Of a stretch of 64,000 bases of DNA, positions 33,018 through 44,225 are shown one piece after another. A program made the position numbers and the translations under genes. Source of the stretch: Euonymus europaeus. Lineage: Eukaryota > Streptophyta > Magnoliopsida > Celastrales > Celastraceae. The DNA is taken from positions 9,491,001-9,555,000 of the forward strand of contig OY756957.1 of NCBI GenBank assembly GCA_963580455.1, written 5' to 3'. Position 1 is the first letter of the stretch. Each line of letters begins with the position of its first letter. The notes beneath the pieces are model-generated. The model searched no databases. It was given only the letters and a program-made list of their open reading frames with translations, and was not told the origin of the DNA.

Positions 33018-33453
33018 CGCACCAAAATTATGGCAGTTTTTGGTGCGTCCCATATATTATAATGTATTTCACCTCATAACAATTCGGCCCAAAGAAAAAT
33101 GATTGGCTAACATATGGTTTTGATTTAAAAAGTTGATTGAACACGCACCAAAACTGGGGCTGTTTTTGGTGCGTCCCATAGGTTATAATGTATTTCACCC
33201 TAGAACAATGCAGTCCAAAGAAGAAAACGATTGGCTAACATTAGGTTTTGATTTTAATATAAGTCAATTAAAGACGCACCAAAAACTGGGGCAGTTTTTT
33301 GGTGCGAAATCTACCTTATCACGTTTTTACTCATAAAAGGTTTCGGCCCCTTGTTAAAGGAATAAATTGGCAAATATAAAAGGTTTAAAGACTCCCTCAT
33401 AGATTTGATCATTGTTAATTTAGGTATACACCAAAACTGGGGCAGTTTTGGTG
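33018..33453. repeat. Tandem repeat with a hairpin in each unit (four units)
   Basis: Hairpins with arms CGCACCAAAA and TTTTGGTGCG lie at 33018-33047, 33144-33173, 33275-33306 and (shortened to CACCAAAA/TTTTGGTG) 33429-33453. The loop is close to CTGGGGCAG. The spacers also repeat (GTCCCATA, AATGTATTTCACC, GATTGGCTAACAT, GGTTTTGATTT). Unit lengths are about 126, 131 and 154 bp. The arms stay complementary while spacers diverge. Such arrays occur in the 3' untranslated parts of large gypsy elements. Confidence 0.85.
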
Positions 33454-33479
33454 CAATCTTTGGCTTATCGCATATTTCA

Positions 33480-34325
33480 TTTTAGAAATGTTAAGTTTGC
33501 ATTTCTTTTCTTCGACCTCTCCAAATTCTTGTATATATCTCAAAAAAGAGTTTTTGTCATCACTCATCATTTTTAATCATCAGATTATTAATTTTTTTCA
33601 AATTTTTACCCTTCCGTTTCCATATTTCAATTCTCATTCCATATTCCAAAAGGTTTTTCATTCATTTTCAATTGTTGACATGCAAGGCCGTACTATTTAA
33701 TTTATCGTTGATGAAGTGGCTAGAGGAAATTGGACGAGTGCATTAACATCACTTTTGATAAGAAATTGATGGATATTAGTATCCTAAATTCAAAAATATT
33801 TGAATAAAGAACTTATGGTCGAAGCAAGTATTATTAGAAGAGGGATAATCCCAATTAAAATTAAAAAAAAAAACAAAACAAAACAAAATCGAGTAAAAAA
33901 GAAAAAAGAAAAAAGAGATTTTTTAGCGGAAGTTGTAAACTATCTCGTTTTCTCGATTTAGAGTTTAGAACATTTTTGTTTCAAGTTGTGCTATCCTTAT
34001 AAAAAGCTATATACTCTTATTATATCACCTTCTTATAAATATTTTGATATTATTCATTCTTGACCCTTGAGTGTCCTATTATTCTCTTCAAATATCTTCT
34101 CATTTTTCCTATGCGTAGCCATATTATTAAGCTTAAATTATGACAAAGTGTGCCAAAACGCTACGCTAGGTCAAGAATTTGAACAAAAAGCAGTGTGACA
34201 AGATGAGATGGATGATTGCATAAGGAGGCAGAAGATCTATTATAAAAACAAAAACAAAAAAAAAACAAAAAAAATCTTTCTTCCCAACGAGTTCATCCAT
34301 ATCATTACGAGATTAAACTTCGGAC
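33480..34325. other. Non-coding DNA between two tandem arrays
   Basis: A short plus frame (33488-33700) and A-rich runs (33865-33915, 34240-34270) are visible. Nothing resembles a known protein. It probably belongs to the Tat-like internal region because of its position between the arrays and the polypurine tract. Confidence 0.4.
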
Positions 34326-35010
34326 TTGCTGTAGGCCCAATTTTGAGTTAAGCGTCAGGATAAATTATATCATCATAGGCTCAATTTTGGATTAAAATGT
34401 TTTCATTTTAGATTAAATCATTTTTTTAATTTTGGGTTCGTCATATGGATTAATAGCTCTAAATTTTGGATCAAATTATTTTTAATCATGAATTATCGCG
34501 TGGGTTAAAATATTTTTACATGTGGATTAGAGTGTCCTTATTTTTGGTTCATCATGAGGATTAAAATCTTTGATTTTTAGATTAAATTATTTTTAAATCT
34601 TGGACTATCACGTGGATTAAAGTGTCTTTACCTCCGGGTTAAAATGTTTTCAATCTTCCGGATTAAAATTGTCTTTATAATGTTTTCAATTTTGATTTGA
34701 TTTATCTTACGGATTAAAATACTTTTAATTTTGGATTAAAACATTTTTTTTCTTTCTTGGATTACATGCGGATTAAAAGAATTCTGCAAATTAAAATTGT
34801 TTCAATTTTGGGTCAAATATTTTGCGGATTAAAGTCGGTTGAAAATTTTGAAATAAAGTATCATGTGAATTAAATGCATCTTGCTGGTTAAAAATTGTTT
34901 TCGATTTGGATAAAAATTATCCCATGGATTAAAATTGTCTTCAATTTTGGATTAAAATATTTTGAATTATCATATGGATTGATTAACGTTGGGAATTAAG
35001 ATTGCTTGCG
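34326..35010. repeat. Degenerate GGATTAAA-word repeat region
   Basis: Words such as TGGATTAAA, TGTGGATTA and TTTTGGATTAAA recur at irregular spacing for nearly 700 bp, becoming regular toward the 49 bp array that starts at 35011. Confidence 0.75.
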
Positions 35011-35549
35011 GATTAAATTGGCCTTCCGATTAAGAGTCGGCCTTTGGATTAAAGTTATGGATTAAATTGGCCTTCCGATTAAGAGTCGGCCTTTGGATTA
35101 AAGTTATGGATTAAATTGGCCTTCCGATTAAGAGTCGGCATTTGGATTAAAGTTGCGGATTAAATTGGTCTTCCGATTAAGAGTCGGCCTTTGGATTAAA
35201 GTTGCGGATTAAATTGGCCTTCCGATTAAGAGTCGGCCTTTGCATTAAAGTTGCGGATTAAATTGGCCTTCCGATTAAGAGTGGGCCTTTGCATTAAAGT
35301 TGCGGATTAAATTGGCCTTCCGATTAAGAGTCGGCCTTTGGATTAAAGTTGCGGATTAAATTGGCCTTCCGATTAAGAGTCGGCCTTTGGATTAAAGTTG
35401 CGGATTAAATTGTCCATCCGATTAAGAGTCGGCCTGTGGATTAAATTTGCGGATTAAATTGGCCTTCCGATTAAGAGTCGGCCTCTAAATTAAAGTTACG
35501 GATTAAATTGGCCTTCGGATTAAATTTGATCTTTGGATTGAAGTTGAAG
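35011..35549. repeat. 49 bp minisatellite, ten full units and a partial
   Basis: Each unit begins GATTAAATTGGCCTTCCGAT, continues TAAGAGTCGGCCTTTGGATT and ends AAAGTTGCG. Ten 49 bp units lie at 35011-35500 with few substitutions, and a diverged eleventh follows to about 35549. CCGA and TCGG around TTAAGAG can form a small stem in each unit. The central units are more alike than the outer ones, as expected of an array that homogenises by unequal exchange or replication slippage. Confidence 0.95.
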
Positions 35550-35930
35550 ATTATGTTTATTTGTGAATTAAAATTGGTTTTAAATTTTGCGCATTAAAGT
35601 TGTTTTCAGCTCGGGGTTCAAATATTTCGTGGATTAAAGTTATTCTTAAACTTGGATTAAACTGACGTGGATTAAATTCAAGATTATGATATTCCGGATT
35701 ATCAAATAGATTAAATGTTTTATTTCGTTTAAAGCATGCAGATTATTATATGATTACCAAAGATAAGATTTGGATTTAATTCCCGGGTGTTTTAATTATC
35801 AATTAACATGCATTTGTAAAAATTTTTGGACGAGTATAGAGAGGACCTGCACTTTGAATGTTGTCATGTAATTCATACTGTCAAAATTGGGATACAATAC
35901 ATTTTCGTGTCATTTACTACGTAAAGTCCC
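35550..35930. other. Flank between minisatellite and polypurine tract
   Basis: GGATTAAA words continue weakly to about 35720, then non-repetitive DNA leads to the polypurine tract. No gene found. Confidence 0.5.
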
Positions 35931-35944
35931 GCAAAGGGGGCAGC
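35931..35944 (+). other. Polypurine tract of the Tat/Ogre-like element
   Basis: GCAAAGGGGGCAGC lies immediately before TGTTGTACCCC, the form of tract and LTR start that I associate with Tat/Ogre elements. Confidence 0.75.
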
Positions 35945-38507
35945 TGTTGTACCCCATTTTTGTCATGACCCCAAAAATAAAAATTCAAAATTGAGATAAA
36001 TCCATTTAATTTAAAATGAGTCCTAATCCTGGCCTAAGTACTAGTCATTTAATTGTAGCCCAATCCAAATTTAGAGAAGTGATCCAAATCATTAAGGCTT
36101 AATAAGTTAAGGCATGTTTGTTACATTTGGCCCACTAATCAAAGTCTGGCCCGAGCTTAAGCCCAATTAATTGGACAGCCCATTTATTACTCAATGTCTT
36201 GGATAGCCCGGTCACTACCCAAATTCATTTGACTAACCCGGCCCACATACCATGGAGCCCTAATGCCTAAAGGAAAAACGCAGAAAATGAAGAAGAGGAA
36301 GGCGCCGTCGAGAGGTGGGGCGGAAGAAGAAAAGGAAAGAAGAGAAGAGAGAGATGCCAGAAAGGAAAGAGATCAAGGGAAAAAGGAAGGTTTCAGAGAA
36401 GGAATGAATTTCCGGAAAAAAAAAAGAGAGATATTGGGGATTGATTTTGGATGGAATTGAGGCAAGAAAGGAAGGAAGTTATAATGGATTCTGATTTGGT
36501 GGAGGAGAAGGGAGGAGTTCCATGGTATAAAGGAGGGGGACTTTTCTGAGAATAGGGAGAGAGGGGAACCGGGTTTTCTGAAATTTTTGAGGTTCTTTTT
36601 CCGATCTTTCGATCAGTTTTTCTGGGGGAATTCAAATTCTCTGGTTTTGATTTCAAGCTTTCTATCGAAATGACCTCTCCTCCGTTTCTACCCGGAGTTT
36701 CAGAAAAACTCATCCTTACCACCACCTCTGCTGCCACTTTAGAAATTCTCCATTACCGAGCCATCTTAGTCACCACCAGGCTCAAATTTGTAATTCCAGA
36801 TTCATTGTTTTTCATCACTCTAATTCCCTCTCCAGTTCAATCCATCTTCCAAACCCTAGCACTAATTTTGTACTCTCTGAATTCAGTCGTTCTTGTGATG
36901 TTTGGAAGATAGATTCGGTTTCAAAGTATTTTTTTTTTCTTTCTTCATGCATTTTAAGGTGAATCCATTTGTGTCTTGTTGCTATTATGGTGCTTCTGTT
37001 TCGAATGAATGAATGCATAAGAGTTATGCGAGTCGTTTAATGTTGATTATTACCTTTGTTTATTGGATTGATGAGATTGAAATTATCCTGTTATTGTTCA
37101 TAAGTTGTTTGAAGATGCCATATCTGCCGCTGTGAATTGTTGGATACTTGTTGGATGTATGCAGGTATACTTATATAGGTTCAATTGATTAATGGGTGAA
37201 GATAACCTTAATTTCCTTGCTTTTGCTGGTTTCTTGTGTTATATATGATGTTTTAATGATCACTGGTCGTTTTTTTTATCACTTGAGTGTTTCATTCTTT
37301 GCATATAATGTTTGGCTACTGGTATCCAGTATTATTCTCAGTCAAATTAAGTTAATGAAAGAAGTTAGCATACTACGTAATCGCATGCTGAATCACATTA
37401 AAATAAATTCGGATATATTAAAAATGCTTGAGTGAGGTTAATTCGGTAATCGTTGGGCTATATGAATGGATTATGTGAAGCATTTGGGTTTTGGGTTTTA
37501 TGTGTATTTGGATTTGTCACTCTATATTCGTATTGTTCTTATTATTATTTTGTATGTCATTATTATTATTAGTATTATTATGTTATTTGCCTTATATCAT
37601 TATTACGTATTTATATAATATTTATGTTATTTTAATTTTTATATTATATTTACCTTTTGATTTTATTTCTATTTTTATTCTTATCCTTATTTTATGAAAT
37701 CTACTATTTTATATTATATTTTACTTTATTTCCAACTTATGTATTATATAAAAATTATACTAAAAATCTTTGCCTACGATGGAATCTATTTGGGGAATGC
37801 ATTGGATGCGCCCTTGGGTAGATTCTTGAGGTGAGAGCGTTTCTTGGGAAATTTGGCCATTGGATGGAAAAAACCCTATGAACCTCAATATTAAGACTTT
37901 TAATATAGTTTTTATATATATTACAAAATTATTTTGTATTTTACGAATTCATTTCATTCTATTTTGGTATAACCCTATATCTACTTAAATTATTTTTCCT
38001 ATCTATTTAAATATTATTTTTATCTTATATAATTTGTCGTATAATTTATATAATCATTGCACCTTACATATATAGTCTTTATATATATTATAAATCATGT
38101 TATTATATTCGAATATATAATTTATATATATATTTTATAAGTTTATTTATTCTATTTTGATATATCCATATGTCTACTTAAATTATTTTATTCTATATAG
38201 CTATTATATTCATCTAAATATTATTTTTATCTTATATATAATTATCATATTTTACGTATGCGACAATTAATATTTTCGGTAAAAGTCATTTAATGGGATA
38301 ATAAAAATTAAGTTGACAACTGTTTTTTAAAACAGGCGTTGTGGGGTGCCTCACACCTTCCCCATACGCAACAAGCTCACTTACCCTTTTTCTGGATTTT
38401 TCGTAGACCAAAAATTATATTTTCATGGTGACCAATTGCACTTATTCAATTGGTGGCGACTTCTTATATTTTATTAAAAAATCATTTTCATAAAACCGGT
38501 TGCGACA
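35945..38507 (+). repeat. LTR of a Tat/Ogre-like gypsy element (3' LTR, partner missing)
   Basis: The LTR starts TGTTGTACCCC and ends CCGGTTGCGACA, that is, TG...CA over 2563 bp. Near its right end are GGGTGCCTCACACCTTCC and GGTGGCGACTTC, motifs that I associate with Ogre-type LTR ends. A polypurine tract precedes it, so it is a 3' LTR. No 5' copy lies in the window, so the left part of this element was lost. The frame 36263-36460, rich in K, R and E, is a purine-rich leader and not a gene. Copia sequence resumes directly at 38508. Confidence 0.7.
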
Positions 38508-38657
38508 GGGGGGGAGTTGTTATGTTCGTATATGGTTCCTAATTTAGGGGGAGCATGTGGAGGATATTGGTTGTTTACATTGAAGGGTATGTGTTTTATG
38601 GAAATATTATTTATCTGTGTATGTATTTTTGATCGCACAATTGTCAAGGGGGGAGAT
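38508..38657 (+). other. 3' internal remnant and polypurine tract of the SIRE-like Copia
   Basis: G-rich words (GGGGGGGAGTTG, TTAGGGGGAGCATGTGG) are followed by AAGGGGGGAGAT at 38646-38657, the polypurine tract next to the LTR at 38658. Coding capacity is gone. Confidence 0.75.
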
Positions 38658-40696
38658 TGTTGGTTTATTTGTAACAATTGCGTGATATTACACATAATAC
38701 TTTGTAATTGTTTACATGGTTATGGGTAGCAATATTTTATGTTGTGTTATCTCAACTTCTTGTTACATACTTGTTATCATGACTTGTTATTCTTATCATG
38801 GATTATTTTATTCTTAAAGGATATATGTGTTGTGTGGTACTATAGTTTATCAACAAATGTTTTGTTATTATGATGATAATGTCATGATTTGTTTAATGAT
38901 AATGCCATCTAAAAATGAATGTCATGTAACATGTGTGCCGTGTTTTATTTTATCTGGAATTCTTTTCAGGTGATAAGAGCTTTAGCCATTTCATGTAAGA
39001 GAAAGATATATCCTTCACGTTTCATTTAGGGTGACGAAGCTACGTGTGAAATATTGATAGCATTCTTTCGCTTCTTTTTGTTTTCAATTCTTTCATATTT
39101 TTTAATCTTTCTTGGGTGAGATTTTGAGTGTTTGTGTGAAGAGAGAATTGTAGTGAGAATATTTTGTTCATATTTGTGACTCTTCAAAGGCGTTCAGCTG
39201 TGTTTTTGGTGAAGGAGTTGGTACGTAGTTCGTTGAGGTAAAGACTTATGGGGATAGAAAAAGCAAGCTCTACCTTGTTGGCTTGAGTGGAGAGTCGAAA
39301 CATACACTAAATGAGATGTACGAGCGATGTTGATAGATGTTAAAAACATCTACTTTAAATGTAAATTATCATTAGCATTTGTCACAAAGTTGAGGTTTTT
39401 GAAGTGATTTTGTACAAATAAATTTTAATCACCATGGATGAATCACTTTGTGTTTATTTTTATATTTATAGGCTCAATCATGAGTGCAACCCAAGTGAAG
39501 ATCATGGAAGGTTTTGTTGACATCATTGCTTACTTCTCTTCCATTTCACCAAACTCTTCCATTTCACCAAACTCTTCCATTTCACTTCACCAAACCATTC
39601 CCATTATCCCCACCAAGCACTTTCATTTCCCTATAAAAGGAGAGGAGGAGAAGAGGGGAAAAGACAACAAGAAGAAGAGGAGGAACAAGAAGAAAAGAGA
39701 GGGAGTTCTTGCAACAAGTATAATTAAGGGGGTTTTTCTAGTTTTTTTTATTACTTATGTTTGTGAATTTTATTTATTTCTATTTGTTGTATAAACTTAA
39801 TATGAGGAACTAATCCTCTTACTAAGATGATGATGGATTCACTCTATTGTGTTTAATAAATTTGGTTGAATTAATTGTGATTTATTTATGTCATGTCAAG
39901 TATTAAATTGCTATGTTTATTAATAATTAAATCTTGATGCTTGGCTACCATCTAGGTTTGATTAATGTGATGCAAATTGTAGTAGATGCCATGCTCAATT
40001 TGAGAATAGCTTCTTGCAATTTATTACCAAAGTTACCTAGTCATAGATGCCATATGCTAGGACTTTTATGATCATTTCATAAGTTACATTGATCCTAATG
40101 CATTCTTGTTTGTCAAATTAGTCCAAATGCCATGGATAGTTGGAAATTAAGGATAGATGTGGTAAGTTAGATGCCAATGACTACTACATGAATTAAAAAA
40201 CTTGATCTTTGATATGCTTGGATGAATTCATAATTGATAACCATATGATTTAAATACAATAGAGTGGTGAAATCAAAGTCTTAGTATTTATTTATTTATT
40301 TGTGTTAATCTCTCCATTTTAGTTTTTGTGTTTATTAATATTACTATAAAAAATAAACTTTTTTTTTAAGAATTGGAGTTAGTTAATCTTCAGTCCCTGT
40401 GGGTACGACACTCGTCTTTGCCACACTTATACTACTTGGATTTGTGCGCTTGCGAGTATAAATAGAGTTTTAGAATTACTATATTTTTAGTAGTTTTAAA
40501 ATGATAACAGATGTCTTTAGATCAAAGATACGGTTTTAATCTTGATTCATTTTTAGTGGATTATTTCACAAGATTGGTCGCTTATAGACTTGAGGTTTTT
40601 CCTAGTCAGATGTGGTGTTGTTATTTGTTTTTATTTTCGCAATTATTTTCTATATTTTATTGATTAACAATTTTGGTGAGGTACACCGAACTTTCA
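38658..40696 (+). repeat. 3' LTR of the SIRE-like Copia, with a nested solo LTR
   Basis: It aligns with 28898-29996, for example TATCATGACTTGTTATTC and GGTTTTTCCTAGTCA. It lacks about 250 bp near 38942 and is interrupted at 39331-40509 by a solo LTR. The right end at 40696 (CTTTCA followed by AACTC) is a proposal based on the AACTC repeat. Similarity to the other LTR fades after about 40670. Confidence 0.72.
39331..40509 (-). mobile_element. Solo LTR, same family as 26060-27309 in inverse orientation
   Basis: The 1179 bp insert begins TGATAGATGTT and ends ATGATAACA, flanked by GATGT at 39326-39330 and 40510-40514. The undisrupted LTR reads GAGCAATGTCTTTAG at the same point, so removal restores the target. 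The minus strand has TCGCAAGCGCACAAATCC and CGTACCCACAGGGACTG at 40388-40460, relatives of the motifs at 26072-26150. An 18 bp tandem repeat (CTCTTCCATTTCACCAAA, 39536-39589) sits inside. The open frame 39438-39794 is lysine-rich at its end and is not regarded as a gene. Confidence 0.87.
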
Positions 40697-40756
40697 AACT
40701 CCTTTTATCAAAGCAACAAATAATTTTTTGTTTTAACCTTACGGATTATTTAGTAG

Positions 40757-40962
40757 TAAAGATACCATTTGTCCAAATGTCTCTCCTAATTATTGTCCAA
40801 ATCATACATGATATCAAACGGCTCTATTTCATTTGTATTTATGACAATATGATCATTATTTCAATGGTGATAATCCTAGTCCTGTATATATACTGACTTC
40901 TTGTTACTCTCTTAATTCATTGAAAAATATATACTCAATTCAAGCCTTTTCTCTCTATTCCA
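40757..40962 (+). repeat. 5' LTR of the old Copia
   Basis: About 205 bp resembling 56420-56620. The termini are approximate because neither copy shows a clean TG start, and no primer site follows. Confidence 0.65.
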
Positions 40963-41360
40963 TATGCCGATGGATCCTGCTTCAATGATATTATACCACA
41001 TCTTTGTGCCACCCTTTAGAGTAAGGGGAAGAGCACCAACTTTAAATTCTCAGTAGTGATTCTAGTGAGATGTTGGGTTCAACAAAGATCAGTAAAACCC
41101 TTCAAGTGTAGATGATGATCTTTGTCAAAACGTCCTCATAATGGGGTACATAATTTAGCAACTATGGTGACAAGCTAATATTGGCTACCCCTATCGGCTG
41201 GTACAAAATTCTTCCAATGGCTCTTGTTAATAACGAGTATTAACCATTCACTGCAAGAAAAAAGTAGGTACCTACAAACAAATTAGATGATGTAAATTTG
41301 TTATAATTAAATCAACTATGACTAACACTTTTTCCGTGTGAACAATCAATAATAAACTAA
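40963..41360. other. Remnant after the old Copia LTR
   Basis: No primer-binding site or Gag was recognised. It probably holds decayed internal sequence. Confidence 0.35.
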
Positions 41361-41368
41361 ACATTCCC

Positions 41369-42480
41369 TGATAATAGTGCCAAAAACTTGGTTGATAATT
41401 TATTTATCACAATAAATATCGACTGTTTTTAGCCAATCACAAGTGTACGATTATAAAACAGTAAATAGTGAAAGAGATCGAATCCAAAGGAACTTTCACA
41501 AAAACCAATTGAAAGACAAACAATAGTGTAACTTCTTAAATTAAATTATGAATTCAACAATGGATGAGAATTAACTCTCATTTGTCTTTCCAACTACCTC
41601 CACCTATGCACACAAATTAATCTGCAATTAAACAAATTAAAATTTTTACAACGTCAATTGAAAGATTTGGTGCAGCTCTAACAATTATAATTCTCTAAAC
41701 AACGACTCTGACTTTGGTCTAGCTCAAGGTATTTTCTTATTAAAGAGTCTTGGTTTGGTCTCTCCTAAGAATTTTCTAAGACAAGCATCAACACTTGAAA
41801 ATCGACAATGTACAACCTAGGACAATGGTCTATTACCCAATCAATTATATTCAATGTTCTCAAATCTGAATCACAAAACAAGTTCTTGTTACTTCATTAA
41901 GCATCAGGTCATCGTCATTCGAATATGTTCAACTAAAAATTCCTAAATATTATGATGATGGTTAGGGATGCATAACAATAGGAAATCAATAATAAATTCA
42001 AAGAACAATGAATTAAATTCAGTCTAACAACCAATCAACCTGTGCACAAGGTTTTAGTAGAAGAAAATACAAAATCCTAGCTAAAAAGTGTTTAGTTACA
42101 CATAATCGTAATGAAAACCGTAAAACTACTCAGGATAATTGTTTGAATCAATGAGAAAGATGAAGGAATTGCAATGCTTGGAGTGCCTTCTTTATGCCTT
42201 ATGTTTTTTGGAAAATTAGGTATGAGGTATGGTAGATAGGGCTTTGCGATTTAACTCTAAAAACTGTTGACCATATTGCGATATCAGTTGGACCTAAATT
42301 TGGTAATCGATAACTCGCCGCTGTACTTAGGTTGCGACTGGCTCACATTTTATCCAAAATTGTATCTTGCAATAAAAATCATCCAACTGCACCTATTCAT
42401 AAAAATACCAATTGGGTAGTACATTGCACCAAAAATCACAGAAAATGTGTTTTAAGACCAGAATAATAGGTGCAATTTTG
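41369..42480. repeat. Possible further solo LTR, limits unclear
   Basis: TGATAATAGTGCCAAAAACT at 41369, followed by CACAAGTGTACGATT and AGATCGAATCCAAAGGAAC (about 41444-41495), resembles the start of the family seen at 26060. I could not find a matching target duplication or the right end, so this is a tentative call. Confidence 0.35.
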
Positions 42481-42799
42481 CACCTAATAGTCCTCACAAA
42501 CTGCCTACCAGTCGAGTAGTAATTTTTTATGTGAGGCAACACAAGAAGACCCGAGAGGTCGACTCTGATCGAGCCTAAATCTTGTGTGGGCATGATGACG
42601 GTCACGCGTGTGATCCATTCCTTATGGGTCAGTATTAATGGTGACTGTGTTCACGGATGGATACTTGGTTAGAGCCAAAAGAAAGGATTGGCGACAAACC
42701 ATGGAGGATTGACATGATAGTCAGTTTGGTGTGGTTGTCCTTATTCTAAGTTCATGATTTAGATATCGTCTTACTGCAAGCAACCTTACTTTCGATTAC

Positions 42800-44225
42800 T
42801 GTTATCCATTACTCCATTTTACCTTACTAGGCTTTCAGCTCACCCTTTTCGTCCCCACATATACGATCAATTTTTGTAACATCAAACCCTAAATATTAGT
42901 ACCAGAGCAATTTAAGAATAAAAAAACTGAATTTTGGAAGTTTTACAATGTTAGACATCTTAGGCTTGTGGTAGGGGCGTCGAGAAGCGAATTGGGAAAA
43001 ATAGAGGTAGGAAAATTTAGGACAGAACGGTAAGAGAGGAGGAAAATAGGGCCACACGCCTAGGAGGGCGACTAGGCAATTGCCTAGTCGTGTGGGTTTC
43101 TTGCCTAGTCTAGAGTCCCATGTTTAAGGATTCTGGATAGGGCTGGGGTTGCCTAGCTGCAAAACTCGAGATTTCTAACTCTTTAAGTCGTGAATAAAGA
43201 GAGAAAATTTAGGTTTTGACATGGATGACCGCCTTGGAGCACTAGAACTCTATAGTTATTTGTTTGATTATTGTTGCTTTATTGCCAATACATTCCGTAC
43301 TTGATTTAATAAAGATTATGTTGTTTATTTACCTATATGATATGGATGATAGACAGTTGGGAGCGTGTGTCATGTGATCAAGACTCTTGTATCGTGATAA
43401 TGGACTATGAGTCCGAATGTTAGACTATATAAGTCTATTGATGATGATATGCATGAAGATTTATTATCTGTGTTCTTGCACGTGGATACGAGGCATGAAG
43501 CCTTGGTTAGTGTGTAATTGTGGTAGATGGCTAGAGGCCTTGTTAGGCTGTGGAATTTTAATTTAATTGATTATTCGATATGTTGTTGATTTCAAGTTGG
43601 CACTCTCCAATATATGGAGAGGTGCTGTCAAATTTTCGTAGAATTCGAGGTTTGGATGACTTGGGAGAATTTTCATAGAGAGGAGTGTATACATCATCGA
43701 TAGAGCACCCGGCTCAAAGTGTGATTTTCAGGTAGATACAATTTGGGTACTAATAATGTAGATTTGCAGGAGGCTCAATGACATAACAGACCATCTCAGA
43801 ATAGTGAGCGGGGATGTAGGGAGTTTAATCCTCTCATTTCTTAGTAGCATTTTAGTGTTTAAATGTTTATGCTTGTGATCAAAACTCCTAGGAGGGGTAG
43901 AAAAATATGTGTTAGAATTGATATGGTATGAATGGATACCATTATGGTTGTGTTGCATGATTTATTTGTTTATGATAATTGCATTTTGATACATGGCCTG
44001 GGCCCTCCTAGGTTGTTAATGTGATAATTGTGTTATTTGATGCGTGTATCTAGGTTGATATTTTTTGATTTACAGGGAGGTGTTGCCGGATTTTCATTTG
44101 AACATGAGTGTTGTGAATGGATTAGGCTTGAACTCGATTGATATGGTTGTGATGATTTAATGGTAAATCGCACTGATGATATAAGACAGTACAAACAGTA
44201 ATGCCTTCCGGGTTGGGGCGTTACA
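42800..44225 (+). repeat. Tekay-like LTR, right end at 44225
   Basis: It ends CCGGGTTGGGGCGTTACA at 44225 and carries GGCACTCTCC, GGAGAGGTGC and CAGCTCACCC, the counterparts of the minus-strand segment at 4948-7130. No primer site or gypsy gene follows: Copia integrase sequence begins immediately, so this is a solo LTR or LTR remnant in the old Copia. Its left end was not found and may reach left of 42800. Confidence 0.68.
43069..43090. repeat. 22 bp perfect palindrome
   Basis: The half CGACTAGGCAA is followed at once by its complement. A third GCCTAGTC word follows at 43102, so the site may have several copies of a factor-binding or hairpin sequence within the Tekay-like LTR. Confidence 0.9.

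Larger units (their letters stand above)
28898..40696 (+). mobile_element. Copia element with UBN2-type Gag (SIRE-like), heavily disrupted
   Basis: Two related LTRs lie at 28898 (TGTTGGTTTATTTGTG) and 38658 (TGTTGGTTTATTTGTA), the second preceded by a polypurine tract AAGGGGGGAGAT. Gag lies inside the first LTR, in plus orientation. Most of pol is absent: from about 31500 to 38507 the interior is occupied by the 3' part of a Tat/Ogre-like element. A 5 bp AACTC occurs before the left LTR (28893-28897) and at 40697-40701, giving a candidate right end at 40696. The LTRs are well diverged, so it is an old insertion. A relative lies inverted at 60650-64000. Confidence 0.75.

Noticed and set aside
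35011..35549. CRISPR-like array
   Set aside because: The 49 bp units follow each other without unique spacers, and the genome is a plant nuclear one. It is a minisatellite.
36263..36460. Basic 65-codon ORF as a gene
   Set aside because: It lies in the purine-rich part of the Tat-like LTR, is low in complexity (K, R, E), and has no family resemblance.
39438..39794. 118-codon ORF as a gene
   Set aside because: It falls wholly within a solo LTR with a perfect GATGT duplication and contains an 18 bp tandem repeat.
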